Source of the DNA: Ezakiella sp.
GTDB taxonomy: Bacteria > Bacillota > Clostridia > Tissierellales > Peptoniphilaceae
Assembly (NCBI GenBank): GCA_022778715.1
Contig: JALFRW010000012.1
Coordinates: 1 to 64,000 of the forward strand
Direction: 5' to 3'
DNA: 64,000 nt
A program made the translations under genes and the position numbers. The number at the start of each line of letters is the position of its first letter. Within the stretch, counting starts at the first letter, position 1. Shown here piece after piece: positions 34,726 through 44,152 of this stretch. Below the pieces are notes generated by a model. The model searched no databases, was not told the origin of the DNA, and saw only the letters and a list, made by a program, of their open reading frames with translations.

Positions 34726-36051
34726 CTATCTTGATTTTCTTGCTCTTGCTTTTAATTCGCGCTTTGAAGCGTTAACAAGTTCCGTCAAAGGTCTATGTGC
34801 CGGGCATACATATGAACATGAGCCACAAGCTATGCAAGCGTTTGCATGATATTTTGCAGTATCTTCGAATCTGCCTGCGAGTGCATAAGCTGCGATATTA
34901 AGCGGTAACAAATGCACAGGACAAACATGCATGCATTTTCCACATCTAATGCATGGACCAACTTCATATTGAGTTGCCCTGTCTGTTGATAAAACTATTA
35001 ATCCGGATGAATTTTTTTGAACCGGTGTATCCGCATCGAATTGTGAGAATCCTGTCATGGGTCCACCGCCTATAATTGCCTGTGGAGCGCCTTTAAATCC
35101 ATCAGCCATCTCGATCAAATCAGAAATTTTTGTACCAACACGTGCGAGTACATTTGTTGGTTTTTTAACTCCGTCACCAGTAACAGTTATAACCCTTTCG
35201 TATGAAGGAATTCCTCTTATAACAGCATCTGCAATTGCTGCTGCTGTTCCAACATTCGTTACAAGAGTATGAACGTTACCTGTTCTTCCTCCTTCAGGCA
35301 CTTTTCTTCCCAAGATAGAGTCAACCATTCTATATGAGTCGCCTTGAGGGAATTTAGTTTTTAAACTTGCAACGTGCAAATTGGAATATGAACTTAATAA
35401 CTTTCTCAAATTTTCAATTGCGTCCGGCTTGTTATCTTCAATGCCAATATAACCGTTTTTTGCATTTGTAACTTTCATAATCACACGTAAGCCTTCAACA
35501 ATTTTTTCGCCCCATTCAAGCATCATTCTATGGTCACAAGTTAAATAGGGTTCACATTCTGCACCGTTTAAAATAACTGAGTCAATACCCTTTGTGCCGC
35601 CGGCGAGTTTCGAGTAAGCCGGGTAAGCAGCCCCACCCATTCCTACGATTCCGGCTTCTTTAACTCTTTCGATGATTTCTTCCACAGAAAGAGATTCCAA
35701 GCTATCATCTTTTTCGATATACGCTTTTTCGTCCTTAAAATTATTCTTAATATAAACACAAACACCTTTGCTTCCATCCATCAAAAATCTGGTTTCGATT
35801 TTTGTGACAGTGCCGGATACACTTGAATGCACCGGAGCATATAAATTTGCATCCACGTCTCCAATCTTTTGCCCAACTAAAACTTCATCCCCAACTTTTA
35901 CTAGCGGCTCACAAGGAGAACCAACATGTTGAGCTAGTGGTATAATTACCTCTTCTACTGCCTTTGGCTTGACAATAGAACACTTCTCGGACAATTCTTT
36001 AAATTCCGGAATGTGTAACCCGGCCTTAAATGTCAAATTATCTAACTTCAA
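34726..36051 (-). CDS. rnfC: Rnf complex NADH-oxidoreductase subunit RnfC
   Basis: 441 residues with a TTG start at 36051 behind AGGGGTGA. GIVGMGGAAYPAYSKLAGG is the NADH/FMN binding segment, and VILNGAECEPYLTCDHRMM is the RnfC family signature. Two 4Fe-4S clusters lie near the C terminus (CIRCGKCMHVCP, CIACGSCSYVCP). It is the cytoplasmic subunit that reduces NAD+. First gene of an operon whose product couples ferredoxin:NAD+ electron flow to Na+ or H+ pumping; which ion cannot be told from sequence alone. Confidence 0.96.
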   Translation of the reverse strand: MKLDNLTFKAGLHIPEFKELSEKCSIVKPKAVEEVIIPLAQHVGSPCEPLVKVGDEVLVGQKIGDVDANLYAPVHSSVSGTVTKIETRFLMDGSKGVCVYIKNNFKDEKAYIEKDDSLESLSVEEIIERVKEAGIVGMGGAAYPAYSKLAGGTKGIDSVILNGAECEPYLTCDHRMMLEWGEKIVEGLRVIMKVTNAKNGYIGIEDNKPDAIENLRKLLSSYSNLHVASLKTKFPQGDSYRMVDSILGRKVPEGGRTGNVHTLVTNVGTAAAIADAVIRGIPSYERVITVTGDGVKKPTNVLARVGTKISDLIEMADGFKGAPQAIIGGGPMTGFSQFDADTPVQKNSSGLIVLSTDRATQYEVGPCIRCGKCMHVCPVHLLPLNIAAYALAGRFEDTAKYHANACIACGSCSYVCPAHRPLTELVNASKRELKARARKSR

Positions 36052-36089
36052 TATCCATCACCCCTATGTAATACTACATTAATACTTAA

Positions 36090-36118
36090 AGTATAATGCT
36101 TTAACAAAAGTTTGTCAA
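36090..36118 (-). promoter_or_regulatory. Promoter of the rnf operon
   Basis: Minus strand: -35 TTGACA (36118-36113), 17-base spacer, -10 TATACT (36095-36090). About 38 bases before the TTG start of rnfC. Confidence 0.8.
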
Positions 36119-36205
36119 GAAAAAAGCAGTGATTTATGGGATTCTTATCACATTATTATAAAATTATTTAATAATTGTGATTTACATTACTGTCTTTGTG
36201 TACTT

Positions 36206-37741
36206 TTATTTATTATTATCTTTTTCTAAGTTTTCGCTCTCTTCTTTTTCAGTAAAATATGCTTTTCGAAGTGTGTTATAAGGATAAATATTATTTGAGG
36301 CTTTTTCGCCAATAATATTATTCTTATAAATCATAGCGTTTTCGTTAAAAAAAAGTGGGACAAAAACACTTTCATTATAAATGTAAGCATCAGCATCCGT
36401 AATTGCCTTCTTAAAATCGCTATTATTATCGCATTCTGAAATTATATTGTTTATTCCTGTGAGCACTTCGTCTTTATAAGGAAAAGTGATTCCCGAATTT
36501 AAATCGAAAGAAAATGTTGGAATAATGTTAATGTTCATATTAGCAATTGCCATGTCGTAGTTTCCTGCAGCCAGATTTTTTTTGTAAGTCTCAAAATCGC
36601 CGTATTCCGGAATTGTCGTAACTTCCACTCCATACTCTCTTAATAGGCGCAAAATTTGATTTGCCACTTTGATTTGGGTTTCATTGTTATAGTAAAAATA
36701 TAACGAGAGTTTTAATTTCTGTTCTTTTAAAAGATTTTTCACTTTTTCTTCGTCAAAATTTGTATTGACCGGCCTCTTATAATAGCTTTTTGGATTTATA
36801 AAACTATATGTTGCCACTCCCCTATCCTTCAGAGCATTTTTTATTAATTCGTCTCTATTTATTAAAGAGAAAATCGCACGTCTGTTTTCTTTTGCATTCA
36901 AAGTTCGATTCGGATTTAAAAATAAAAATGTGATTTTGTTGCCTGCAAAAATTTCTGCAGAAAATTTGTCGTTGTTATAAAATCTACCGTAGTCATTGGA
37001 CCATGCTGTCGATACATTCACCCTCCCGGTTTCAAGCGACGTGTAAATCAAATCTTCATCTTCATGCACCACACCCGTGATTTTAGTGATACTTGGAAGC
37101 TCGCCAAAATAATAATTATATCTCGAAAGATAAATCGCCTTTTTAACATCATATCTTTCAAATTTGAATGGCCCCGTACCAAGAGGCATTTCACTTCCGT
37201 TATTTTTGTATTTTACAATCGGGAAGATTAGATATTCCTTTAAAAGCGGACCTGCACCATTCCAAGTAAATCTAATTGTTTTATTGTTCACTTTTTCGCA
37301 GTTTAGCGAAAATGTTCCATCGATTGGATTTTTAATCAAATCTGCGTAAACCCCAATTCCCACTGTTTTTATATGAGCGAGCGTTTCCACCACGTCATTT
37401 GCATTTAGCTCGCTGCCATCGTGAAAAGTAACACCGTCTTTTAGTTTTATTGTAATAGTTTTACCGGAAATTTGCTCCGATTCTCCAAGCGCGAGGATCG
37501 GTTTGTAACTTGTATCCAGAGTGTAAATTCCATCATAAACTAAACTGCATAGATAAAAATAGCTCATATTTGTGGTGCTAACAGGATCTAGCGATTCAAA
37601 AGGCGTTAGAGGCATTGTGACCTCACCTTCGTCCGCCACCAAAAATGCGTAATCTTCGTCTTTTTTTGGTGCGTCTTCAGGCTTGCACGAGGTCAAAAAC
37701 AAAGTGCATATTAAAATTAAAAAAACTTTTTTATATTTCAT
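36206..37741 (-). CDS. Peptide/solute-binding lipoprotein (SBP family 5)
   Basis: 511 residues. A signal peptide with lipobox LTSC (Cys at about 19) is followed by a family 5 fold. Typical features are YDGIYTLDTSYKPILALGES, TITIKLKDGVTFHDGSELNA, NDVVETLAHI and LFLNPNRTLNAKENRRAIFS. Such proteins deliver oligopeptides or other solutes to ABC importers; no permease or ATPase gene is adjacent, so it must work with one encoded elsewhere. It overlaps the transglycosylase stop by 4 bases and is the last gene of the polA operon. Confidence 0.88.
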   Translation of the reverse strand: MKYKKVFLILICTLFLTSCKPEDAPKKDEDYAFLVADEGEVTMPLTPFESLDPVSTTNMSYFYLCSLVYDGIYTLDTSYKPILALGESEQISGKTITIKLKDGVTFHDGSELNANDVVETLAHIKTVGIGVYADLIKNPIDGTFSLNCEKVNNKTIRFTWNGAGPLLKEYLIFPIVKYKNNGSEMPLGTGPFKFERYDVKKAIYLSRYNYYFGELPSITKITGVVHEDEDLIYTSLETGRVNVSTAWSNDYGRFYNNDKFSAEIFAGNKITFLFLNPNRTLNAKENRRAIFSLINRDELIKNALKDRGVATYSFINPKSYYKRPVNTNFDEEKVKNLLKEQKLKLSLYFYYNNETQIKVANQILRLLREYGVEVTTIPEYGDFETYKKNLAAGNYDMAIANMNINIIPTFSFDLNSGITFPYKDEVLTGINNIISECDNNSDFKKAITDADAYIYNESVFVPLFFNENAMIYKNNIIGEKASNNIYPYNTLRKAYFTEKEESENLEKDNNK

Positions 37742-38388
37742 CTAAAAATCTCCGCAACTTTTCTAATATCTTTAAGTTTGTTTATAAAACCATTGCCTAT
37801 GCTAAAAATATCTATTGTAAAATCAGTAAAAAACTTCGGCACGCGATAGTTGTATTTTAAAAACTTTTTATAGCTCGCTTTCGCTCTCATCACTTTGTCT
37901 ACATAGTTTCTGGTTTCAGAAAAAGGAGTCGCGCTAGTATCATTCTTTGTGATTATCCCTTCGTTTACCCACTCTTGCACATTTTTCGGGCCGCCATTAT
38001 ATGCAGCGAGTGCAAGCTTTTCGCTTCCAAAACGATTTAAAAGCTCATCTATATAAGTTGTACCAATCTTTATATTCGTGTAAACATCGTCTAATTCAGT
38101 CGGATCTTCCAGTTTTAATTTATATTTATCTGCAATATGAACCGCCGTGGTCGGCATAATTTGCATGAGTCCTACTGCACCTTTGTTTGAAACGCTAAAC
38201 CGGTCAAACTTGCTTTCTGTTTTAATAATTGCTAAAACAAGTGCCTTTTCCACATCCGTTTCTTGCACTGCGCTATCCACAAAATATTCATATTTAATTG
38301 GCACTTTATAAACTAAATAGCTGTTAAAACAAAGGAATATAAATAAAATCCAAAATGTCAGCCTAATAAATTTTTTTAGTTTCTTCAT
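37738..38388 (-). CDS. Lytic transglycosylase (Slt70/MltE-like), membrane anchored
   Basis: 216 residues. One N-terminal membrane helix (about 8-27). The goose-lysozyme-like domain has the catalytic Glu in LAIIKTESKFDRFSVS, then KGAVGLMQIMPTTA, then ALAAYNGGPKNVQEW. It cleaves peptidoglycan glycan strands with formation of anhydro-muramic ends. It overlaps coaE by 26 bases; a polA-coaE-slt run occurs in other low-GC Firmicutes. Confidence 0.93.
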   Translation of the reverse strand: MKKLKKFIRLTFWILFIFLCFNSYLVYKVPIKYEYFVDSAVQETDVEKALVLAIIKTESKFDRFSVSNKGAVGLMQIMPTTAVHIADKYKLKLEDPTELDDVYTNIKIGTTYIDELLNRFGSEKLALAAYNGGPKNVQEWVNEGIITKNDTSATPFSETRNYVDKVMRAKASYKKFLKYNYRVPKFFTDFTIDIFSIGNGFINKLKDIRKVAEIFR

Positions 38389-38941
38389 CTATAAATTTCT
38401 CCGTCTTTTCCTTTAAATCTTGCAGACTTCCATTGTTTTCAATCAAATAGTCTGATTTTAAAAGTGCCGCCGTTTCTTCTAAAAAATATTTTTCACGTTC
38501 CAAAATTTTGTCCATTTGCATGTGGCGTTTATTTTTAAGTCTCTCATATCTGGTCTTTTCGTTCGAACTTACATAGACAACTTTTGTCGGTATAAATCCA
38601 CACTTATGTGCAATATCTTCGCTCTCAAAATATAGCGGTATCTCAAAAAAAATATATTCTCCCGTTATTTTCGCAAATTTTTCAAACAAAATAGTGTAAA
38701 CTGTATTGTTCACAAAATCTCTCAACTTTTCATTTTTAAAAAATTCACTTTTAAACTGAGGTGAATTATAACAAAAACCGAAAGAGCTCTCAATAACTTC
38801 ACCTATATCACAGCGATTTAATATTTCTTTTGCACAATTGTCTGCGTAAATCACTCGAAAACCCATATTCTCAATAAACTTTGATACAGTGGATTTTCCA
38901 GATGCCATTCGCCCGGTTATTACTATTTTATTTTGCATCAT
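38363..38941 (-). CDS. coaE: Dephospho-CoA kinase
   Basis: About 192 residues. The last step of CoA synthesis. The P-loop is ITGRMASGKSTV and the downstream substrate segment is GFRVIYADNCAKEIL; the lid region VYVSSNEKTRYERLKNK is present. Two adjacent ATG codons (38941 and 38938) inside the last codons of polA are the possible starts; a frame opening nine codons further upstream is less likely. The P-loop has Met-Ala in place of the more usual Gly-x-Ile-Gly. Confidence 0.9.
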   Translation of the reverse strand: MMQNKIVITGRMASGKSTVSKFIENMGFRVIYADNCAKEILNRCDIGEVIESSFGFCYNSPQFKSEFFKNEKLRDFVNNTVYTILFEKFAKITGEYIFFEIPLYFESEDIAHKCGFIPTKVVYVSSNEKTRYERLKNKRHMQMDKILEREKYFLEETAALLKSDYLIENNGSLQDLKEKTEKFIDEETKKIY

Positions 38942-41528
38942 ACCAATTGTCTGCAACATTTCCGTCAACTTTAAGCTTTACACCCACATTAAACGAATCA
39001 GTCATAATTTTTTTTATTTCATCTTTCACTTCGTCGTACTCATACTTTGGAACTTCAAAAATAAGTTCATCGTGAATGGTCAAAATTAGTTTTGTGTTAA
39101 AATTGTTTTCATTTAAATAATTCCAAACTTTTACCATTGCAATTTTTATAATATCTGCGGCACTACCTTGAATTGGTGTGTTTAAAGCAATTCTTTCACC
39201 GAAACTTCTGATATTATAATTGGAATTCTTTAGCTCCGGAATCATTCTTCTGCGGTTAAACAAAGTTTTTACATAACCTTGTTTTTTTGCGTCTTTAACA
39301 ATTTCTTCCATATATTTTTTTATATTGGGGAAACGTTCAAAATAATTATCAATATATTCTTTTGCATCACTTCTCTTAATTCCAAGTTGTCTTGAAAGTC
39401 CATAGTCGCTGATGCCATAAATTATACCGAAATTCGTAGCCTTTGCGTGCGAACGTTCCAAATCTGTGACCTCGTCGTATGGCTTATGGAACACTTCGCT
39501 CGCCGTAGTTCTATGAATATCCAAGTCTCCTTCAAAGCCTTCAATCATTTTAGTTTCTCCACTGATTGCAGCCATAAGTCTGAGCTCAATTTGCGAATAG
39601 TCGAGGTCATAAAAATATGAATCATCTTTTGCTACAAACACTTTCCTAAGCTCTTTACCTCGTTTCGTGCGAACCGGAATATTTTGCAAATTCGGCTCGG
39701 TTGAGCTAATTCTGCCAGTTGCTGTCACCGTTTGATTAAATGTGGTTCGAAGTCTGCCATCTTTAGAAATAAGCGGTTCCATTCCGTCCACATAAGTGCT
39801 CTTTAGCTTTGCTATTTCACGATATTCCAAAACTAGCTTAGGAAGCTCAAAATCCTCTGCTAACTTTCCTAAAGTTTCTTTGTCTGTGGAATATCCCGTT
39901 TTAGTCTTTTTTATATACGGCATATCAAGTTTGTCAAACAAAATTTCGCCAAGTTGCTTTGGACTGTTTATATTAAATTCCTCACCGGCAAGTTCATAGA
40001 TTTCTTTTTCTATGTCAGCTAAATTTTTTTCGAATTCTTCGCCAAGCTTGTTTAAAATTTTGGTATCCACTAGTACACCTGTCTTTTCCATATCTGCAAG
40101 CACAAGAGTAAGTGGCATTTCCACGTCAAAGTAAAGCGAAGTCATTTCCAGTGCGTCAATTTCTTCCGACAAATCTTCATACAAATCGTATAAAATGTAC
40201 ATCGTGTTTGCAACTGCTTCGTTAAATTCTGCACCCTTTTCTTCAATTGCAGTTTTTATTCTCTTGTTTTGACTCAAAAATAAATCAAAGGTGTTTAACT
40301 TTGCTCGCCTTAAAGCATAAAACCTCGAAAGATTATTCACGTCTGTGGTTGGGTCTATAAGATAAATCCCAAGTGCCACATCAAAATCAAATGGTGAATC
40401 TTTAGCCTTATCGTAAAGTGCGTAAACGTCTTCCTTTATATTAAACCCAATTATCTTATCCGCTCTTTCTAAAAATTCTCGCACAATTTTTAAATCGTTT
40501 ACATCTTTAACTATAAAGGCTTTTTCACCGTCAAAATATGCAAATGCTAAAATATCTGAATCATGATAACTCTTGTCAAAAAAAAGTTTTGCAGAAATTG
40601 TTTTACCTTTCACATCTAAATCTTTTAAATCTTTAAACTTGATTTCTTCAACTTCCACATCTATAAGCTGATTTTTTTGAGCAGAATGCGACATATAATC
40701 TTTAAACTCAAGTTCAGAGTAAATCTTATTTAAAGTTTCTTCAGCCGGTTTAGCCGGCTTAAAGAAATCATCTTCCGGCACTTCCACATCACGCTTTATT
40801 TTTCCAAGCTCGTAGGACAAATATGCCATTTCCTTATTTTCAATAAGCTTTTCCTTGCGACTCTTTCCACTTATCTCATCTATATTATCATACACTCCAT
40901 CAAGATTTCCATATTTTTGAATGAGGTCAATCCCCGTCTTTTCACCTATTCCAGGCACCCCGGGAATATTGTCACTCTTATCTCCCATAAGTGCTTTTAA
41001 ATCAATTAGACTGTTTGCTGAAAAACCATAGTATTCTTCAATTATTTCGGGAGTGTATTCTACCGTTTCACTTATTCCCTTCTTTGTATAAATCACCGAC
41101 ACATTGTTGTCCACAAGTTGAAAATAGTCACGGTCTCCGGTCACTAAATATATTTTATAATCATCTTTATATTTTGTAGCAATTGAACCCGCAAGGTCAT
41201 CAGCCTCTATTCCCGGCTCTTCATAAACCGCTATTCCTCTGGCTTCCAATAGTTTCGCCAAAATCGTGATTTGCAAACTCAATTCCACCGGAAACCCGGT
41301 GCGGTTAGCTTTATAATCTGGATAAAGTTTTTTTCTAAAATTTTCACCCTTCGCATCAAAAAGAACTGCAAGACGCGCAGGTTCATATGTATCAATGAGC
41401 CTATCCAACATCCTAATAAAACCTAAAATTGCATGAGTTTGTATCCCTTTTTTGTTCGTGAGCGGATGCATAGCATAAAATGCTCTATTAACTAAACTCG
41501 AACCGTCTATAACTAAAAATATATCCAT
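38928..41528 (-). CDS. polA: DNA polymerase I
   Basis: 866 residues. The N-terminal 5'-3' exonuclease (1-290) is intact: IDGSSLVNRAFYAM, EADDLAGSIA, VTGDRDYFQLVD, ALMGDKSDNIPGVPGIGEKT. The middle domain lacks the acidic residues of a proofreading exonuclease (for example FFDKSYHDSDI where a DxE is expected), as in other Gram-positive polymerases. The polymerase domain has motif A DYSQIELRLMAAIS, motif B RSHAKATNFGIIYGISDYGL and motif C LTIHDELIFEVP. It heads the polA-coaE-slt-SBP operon with a strong promoter. Confidence 0.97.
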   Translation of the reverse strand: MDIFLVIDGSSLVNRAFYAMHPLTNKKGIQTHAILGFIRMLDRLIDTYEPARLAVLFDAKGENFRKKLYPDYKANRTGFPVELSLQITILAKLLEARGIAVYEEPGIEADDLAGSIATKYKDDYKIYLVTGDRDYFQLVDNNVSVIYTKKGISETVEYTPEIIEEYYGFSANSLIDLKALMGDKSDNIPGVPGIGEKTGIDLIQKYGNLDGVYDNIDEISGKSRKEKLIENKEMAYLSYELGKIKRDVEVPEDDFFKPAKPAEETLNKIYSELEFKDYMSHSAQKNQLIDVEVEEIKFKDLKDLDVKGKTISAKLFFDKSYHDSDILAFAYFDGEKAFIVKDVNDLKIVREFLERADKIIGFNIKEDVYALYDKAKDSPFDFDVALGIYLIDPTTDVNNLSRFYALRRAKLNTFDLFLSQNKRIKTAIEEKGAEFNEAVANTMYILYDLYEDLSEEIDALEMTSLYFDVEMPLTLVLADMEKTGVLVDTKILNKLGEEFEKNLADIEKEIYELAGEEFNINSPKQLGEILFDKLDMPYIKKTKTGYSTDKETLGKLAEDFELPKLVLEYREIAKLKSTYVDGMEPLISKDGRLRTTFNQTVTATGRISSTEPNLQNIPVRTKRGKELRKVFVAKDDSYFYDLDYSQIELRLMAAISGETKMIEGFEGDLDIHRTTASEVFHKPYDEVTDLERSHAKATNFGIIYGISDYGLSRQLGIKRSDAKEYIDNYFERFPNIKKYMEEIVKDAKKQGYVKTLFNRRRMIPELKNSNYNIRSFGERIALNTPIQGSAADIIKIAMVKVWNYLNENNFNTKLILTIHDELIFEVPKYEYDEVKDEIKKIMTDSFNVGVKLKVDGNVADNWYDAK

Positions 41529-41548
41529 TTTTCCCCCTTATATTTACA

Positions 41549-41577
41549 ATTATAAAGTAATGCCGGCATTTTTTCAA
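41549..41577 (-). promoter_or_regulatory. polA promoter with a 12-base palindrome in the spacer
   Basis: Minus strand: -35 TTGAAA (41577-41572), 17-base spacer, -10 TATAAT (41554-41549). The spacer contains the perfect palindrome AATGCCGGCATT (41559-41570), GC-rich in an AT-rich setting. A repressor there would block polymerase. Confidence 0.65.
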
Positions 41578-41626
41578 GCCGAATTTTTATCACCGTTTTT
41601 ACAAATAAAAAAATTTTTATAAAAGC

Positions 41627-41655
41627 TTGATTTTAATTTTAAAATATTATATAAT
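41627..41655 (+). promoter_or_regulatory. Promoter of tRNA-Leu
   Basis: -35 TTGATT (41627-41632), 17-base spacer, -10 TATAAT (41650-41655), 21 bases before the tRNA. Confidence 0.7.
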
Positions 41656-41676
41656 AAGTAATATCGTAATAACTAA

Positions 41677-41763
41677 GCCGGAGTGGCGGAATTGGCAGAC
41701 GCACTGGATTCAAAATCCAGCGGTGGCAACATCGTAAGGGTTCAAGTCCCTTCTTCGGCACCA
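41677..41763 (+). tRNA. tRNA-Leu (anticodon CAA)
   Basis: 87 bases. The acceptor stem GCCGGAG pairs with CTTCGGC (one G-U pair). The D-arm is TGGCGGAATTGGCAGACGCA, and the anticodon arm CTGGA-TTCAAAA-TCCAG has anticodon CAA for UUG codons. The long class II variable arm (CGGTGGCAACATCG) is followed by the T-arm AAGGGTTCAAGTCCCTT. The CCA end is encoded. Confidence 0.97.
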
Positions 41764-41770
41764 ATATAGC

Positions 41771-41846
41771 GATATCAATAGTAATATCCTTTTTGTTAGC
41801 TTATTGATATCTTATAGAGAATAGCTCTAAAAGAGCTATTTTTTTA
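41771..41846 (+). terminator. tRNA-Leu terminator region (two hairpins)
   Basis: The first inverted repeat is GATATCAATA (41771-41780) / TATTGATATC (41802-41811). The second is a typical terminator: ATAGCTCT (41821-41828) / AGAGCTAT (41832-41839) followed by seven T. Confidence 0.75.
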
Positions 41847-41940
41847 TAAAAACTTGTGGCATGTCGGTAGATGCTAGACTATTTTGCGACAAAAACTATA
41901 CATAGAATTTTTAGAAATTACCCGTTTCCCCTATATTTAA

Positions 41941-41970
41941 AAAGATGCCTGATTTTTAATCGGCATCTTT
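41941..41970. terminator. Terminator of the ABC-nucleoside hydrolase operon
   Basis: Stem AAAGATGCC (41941-41949) / GGCATCTTT (41962-41970), 12-base loop, with A-run and T-run flanks; it ends directly at the nucleoside hydrolase stop codon (41972-41974). Confidence 0.8.
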
Positions 41971-41971
41971 T

Positions 41972-42763
41972 TTAGAATACATTTTCTATTTCTCTTATAA
42001 AACTTTCTCTGGATTTTAAAACCGGGAAGTTTATTAATTTCCCTTTTTCGTCCCCCAACAAAAGTCCTTTCCCTAAATGCTCAAAATTGACTTTTTTATA
42101 ATGAGGCACAAACATTTCCGGTTGTAATGCATAAACCGCAGTGATTAAATCCCATATTATAATATAATCTAGTTCATAATCCATAGAATGGTATCTAAAC
42201 CAGTCGTAAGCATTTTCTTTTAAATATTTATACTTGCCAAAAATTCGTTCAATTTCTTCCAGTTTTAAATAATAATCCAAACAGTTGTTAGCAGTTACAA
42301 TCGAAATGTTCTCAAAATTTTCCAAAACGATTTTTCCGGACTCGTAATCACAAGAAAAATTTAGCTCATCCATTTTTTTATTATTTATTATTAAAGCCTC
42401 GCTAATTGTCCCCATTGAAATAATTTTTGTCCTTTTAGCAATGGAATTGTCGAGCTCATATGCTTTTCTAATGTTATGCAGACTGCCCAAAGTTATAATT
42501 GTGGTGTCATCGTTTTTATTTACAACGTCCACAATTTTAGTTGCGGCGTCTTTATTTCCATAAGCTAAATTCAACTCTATATCCAAATCGTGCATTACTT
42601 TGTCAGTCGCTCTATTTACAACTTCTATTGTATCGTTTCCAAAAGTCGTCGTCACAAGCTCGATGTCTGCTTTTGATTTAATCATATACATCAGTGCTAA
42701 AAAATCGTCTACATCGCGATATTTAACACCAAAAGTATTGTCAAAATCAACTATATATTTCAT
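41972..42763 (-). CDS. Nucleoside hydrolase (IunH/RihA-like)
   Basis: 263 residues. The calcium-binding active-site motif is present in slightly altered form: VDFDNTFGVKYRDVDDFLAL, where the family has DxDxGxDDAxAL. A further family element is TTTFGNDTIEVVNRATDKVM (VxGNxxxxxxxxN). These enzymes hydrolyse ribonucleosides to base and ribose. It overlaps the ABC ATPase stop by 4 bases, so it acts with the importer. Compared with the family the loop is longer by several residues and the C terminus is short, so the substrate may not be a standard nucleoside. Confidence 0.82.
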   Translation of the reverse strand: MKYIVDFDNTFGVKYRDVDDFLALMYMIKSKADIELVTTTFGNDTIEVVNRATDKVMHDLDIELNLAYGNKDAATKIVDVVNKNDDTTIITLGSLHNIRKAYELDNSIAKRTKIISMGTISEALIINNKKMDELNFSCDYESGKIVLENFENISIVTANNCLDYYLKLEEIERIFGKYKYLKENAYDWFRYHSMDYELDYIIIWDLITAVYALQPEMFVPHYKKVNFEHLGKGLLLGDEKGKLINFPVLKSRESFIREIENVF

Positions 42764-43383
42764 AATTTTATAATCCTATCTGATAAATTTTCTGCATCAT
42801 CTCTATCATGAGTGACTAGAATTGTGGTCATGTTGTTGTTTACATGTAATCTTTTTAAAATAGCACAAGATTTAACCCTGAGTTCATGGTCTAATCCTGC
42901 AAAAGGCTCATCCAAGAGCAAAATCTTTGGATTAAAACTAACCGCTCTGCAAAGGCTCACGCGCTTTTTCTCTCCTCCTGAAAGCTCTTTCGGTTTTTTG
43001 TTATTGAACCCATCAAGTTCCACTTCTTGTAAAAGCTCATTTACTCTTTTCTTGATTTCAGTTTTCTTAAAATTTCTAATCTTCATTCCAAATCCGATAT
43101 TTTTCTCCACGCTCATGTGAGGAAAAAGATAGGAATCTTGAAGAGCCATTGTGATATTTCGTTTATTTACAGAAGTAAACGTGATATCTTCACCATCTAA
43201 CAAAACTTTTCCCTCATCAGGAAATTCAAGCCCCGCTATTATTTTTAAAATTGTTGATTTTCCTATACCGGATTTTCCAAAAAGCGTGATAAACTCTTTG
43301 TCTTTTACCGAGAGACTAAATTTGTCCAAAACTTTTTCGTCCTCATATTTAAATGTAATGTCTAATAACTCTAATTTATTCAT
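42760..43383 (-). CDS. ABC transporter ATP-binding protein (YnjD-like)
   Basis: 207 residues. Walker A LFGKSGIGKST, signature LSGGEKKRVSLCRA, Walker B ILLLDEPFAGLD, switch His in TILVTHDRDDAENL. It has the short form without a C-terminal regulatory domain. It overlaps the permease stop by 8 bases and belongs to a family 1 solute importer. Confidence 0.93.
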   Translation of the reverse strand: MNKLELLDITFKYEDEKVLDKFSLSVKDKEFITLFGKSGIGKSTILKIIAGLEFPDEGKVLLDGEDITFTSVNKRNITMALQDSYLFPHMSVEKNIGFGMKIRNFKKTEIKKRVNELLQEVELDGFNNKKPKELSGGEKKRVSLCRAVSFNPKILLLDEPFAGLDHELRVKSCAILKRLHVNNNMTTILVTHDRDDAENLSDRIIKL

Positions 43384-44152
43384 TTATTCTACTAATCCTT
43401 TTTGAAAAATATAAACTCAAAAAATAAACTATCAGACTGATCGCCAGAAAAACTATAGAATAAACTGAGGACACATGTCTATCTTTTTCACTTAAAATCG
43501 GGAAAATTATATTTGAAAATGTGTTTACAAGTCCGCCACCAATTAAAAAGTTTACAATATATTGGCTAAAGCTCACGATAAAACTCATGAAAAATGCTGT
43601 CAAAATTGCAGGTCCATGCAAAAACAAATTGATATAAATATGTGTTTGAAAGCTATTTGCTCCCAAAAGTCTCGCCTGATTTTCATAGTTTATTCCAACC
43701 GAACGAATCACCGGTTCCATAATTATAAAACAATACGGGATTGATAAAAACACGTGCACTAGCATCACACCAAAATATGTGTTTGCAAGACCGAGCCTCA
43801 AAAAGTTTAGATGAAGTCCAATCGAAAGGCTCATTACCGGAATTAGAAGTGGAATAAATAGTATCAGTCTGAACACATTTTTATATTTAAAATCGTAAAG
43901 CGCAATTGCTTTTGCTGCTGTGTAAGTAAAAGCAACTGAAATAAATGCTACACCCATACTCATAGTAATGCTCTTTAAAATTGTTTGCAAAATTTGTTTG
44001 TTTGTAAAAATATTTTTCCACGCTCGAGTCGTGTAAATTTCCGGCAAAACTTGTTCAAATGACCATCTTTCAATAAATGCCCACATAATCATATAAATAA
44101 TTGGTATAACAAAAATCAAAACTGCAAGTGCACGCATAATTTTTTTACTCAT
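43376..44152 (-). CDS. ABC transporter permease (second subunit)
   Basis: 258 residues with six membrane helices. The EAA-type loop is VGINYENQARLLGANSFQTHI followed by YINLFLHGPAI, the contact site for the ATPase. It overlaps the other permease by 8 bases. Confidence 0.9.
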   Translation of the reverse strand: MSKKIMRALAVLIFVIPIIYMIMWAFIERWSFEQVLPEIYTTRAWKNIFTNKQILQTILKSITMSMGVAFISVAFTYTAAKAIALYDFKYKNVFRLILFIPLLIPVMSLSIGLHLNFLRLGLANTYFGVMLVHVFLSIPYCFIIMEPVIRSVGINYENQARLLGANSFQTHIYINLFLHGPAILTAFFMSFIVSFSQYIVNFLIGGGLVNTFSNIIFPILSEKDRHVSSVYSIVFLAISLIVYFLSLYFSKRISRINE

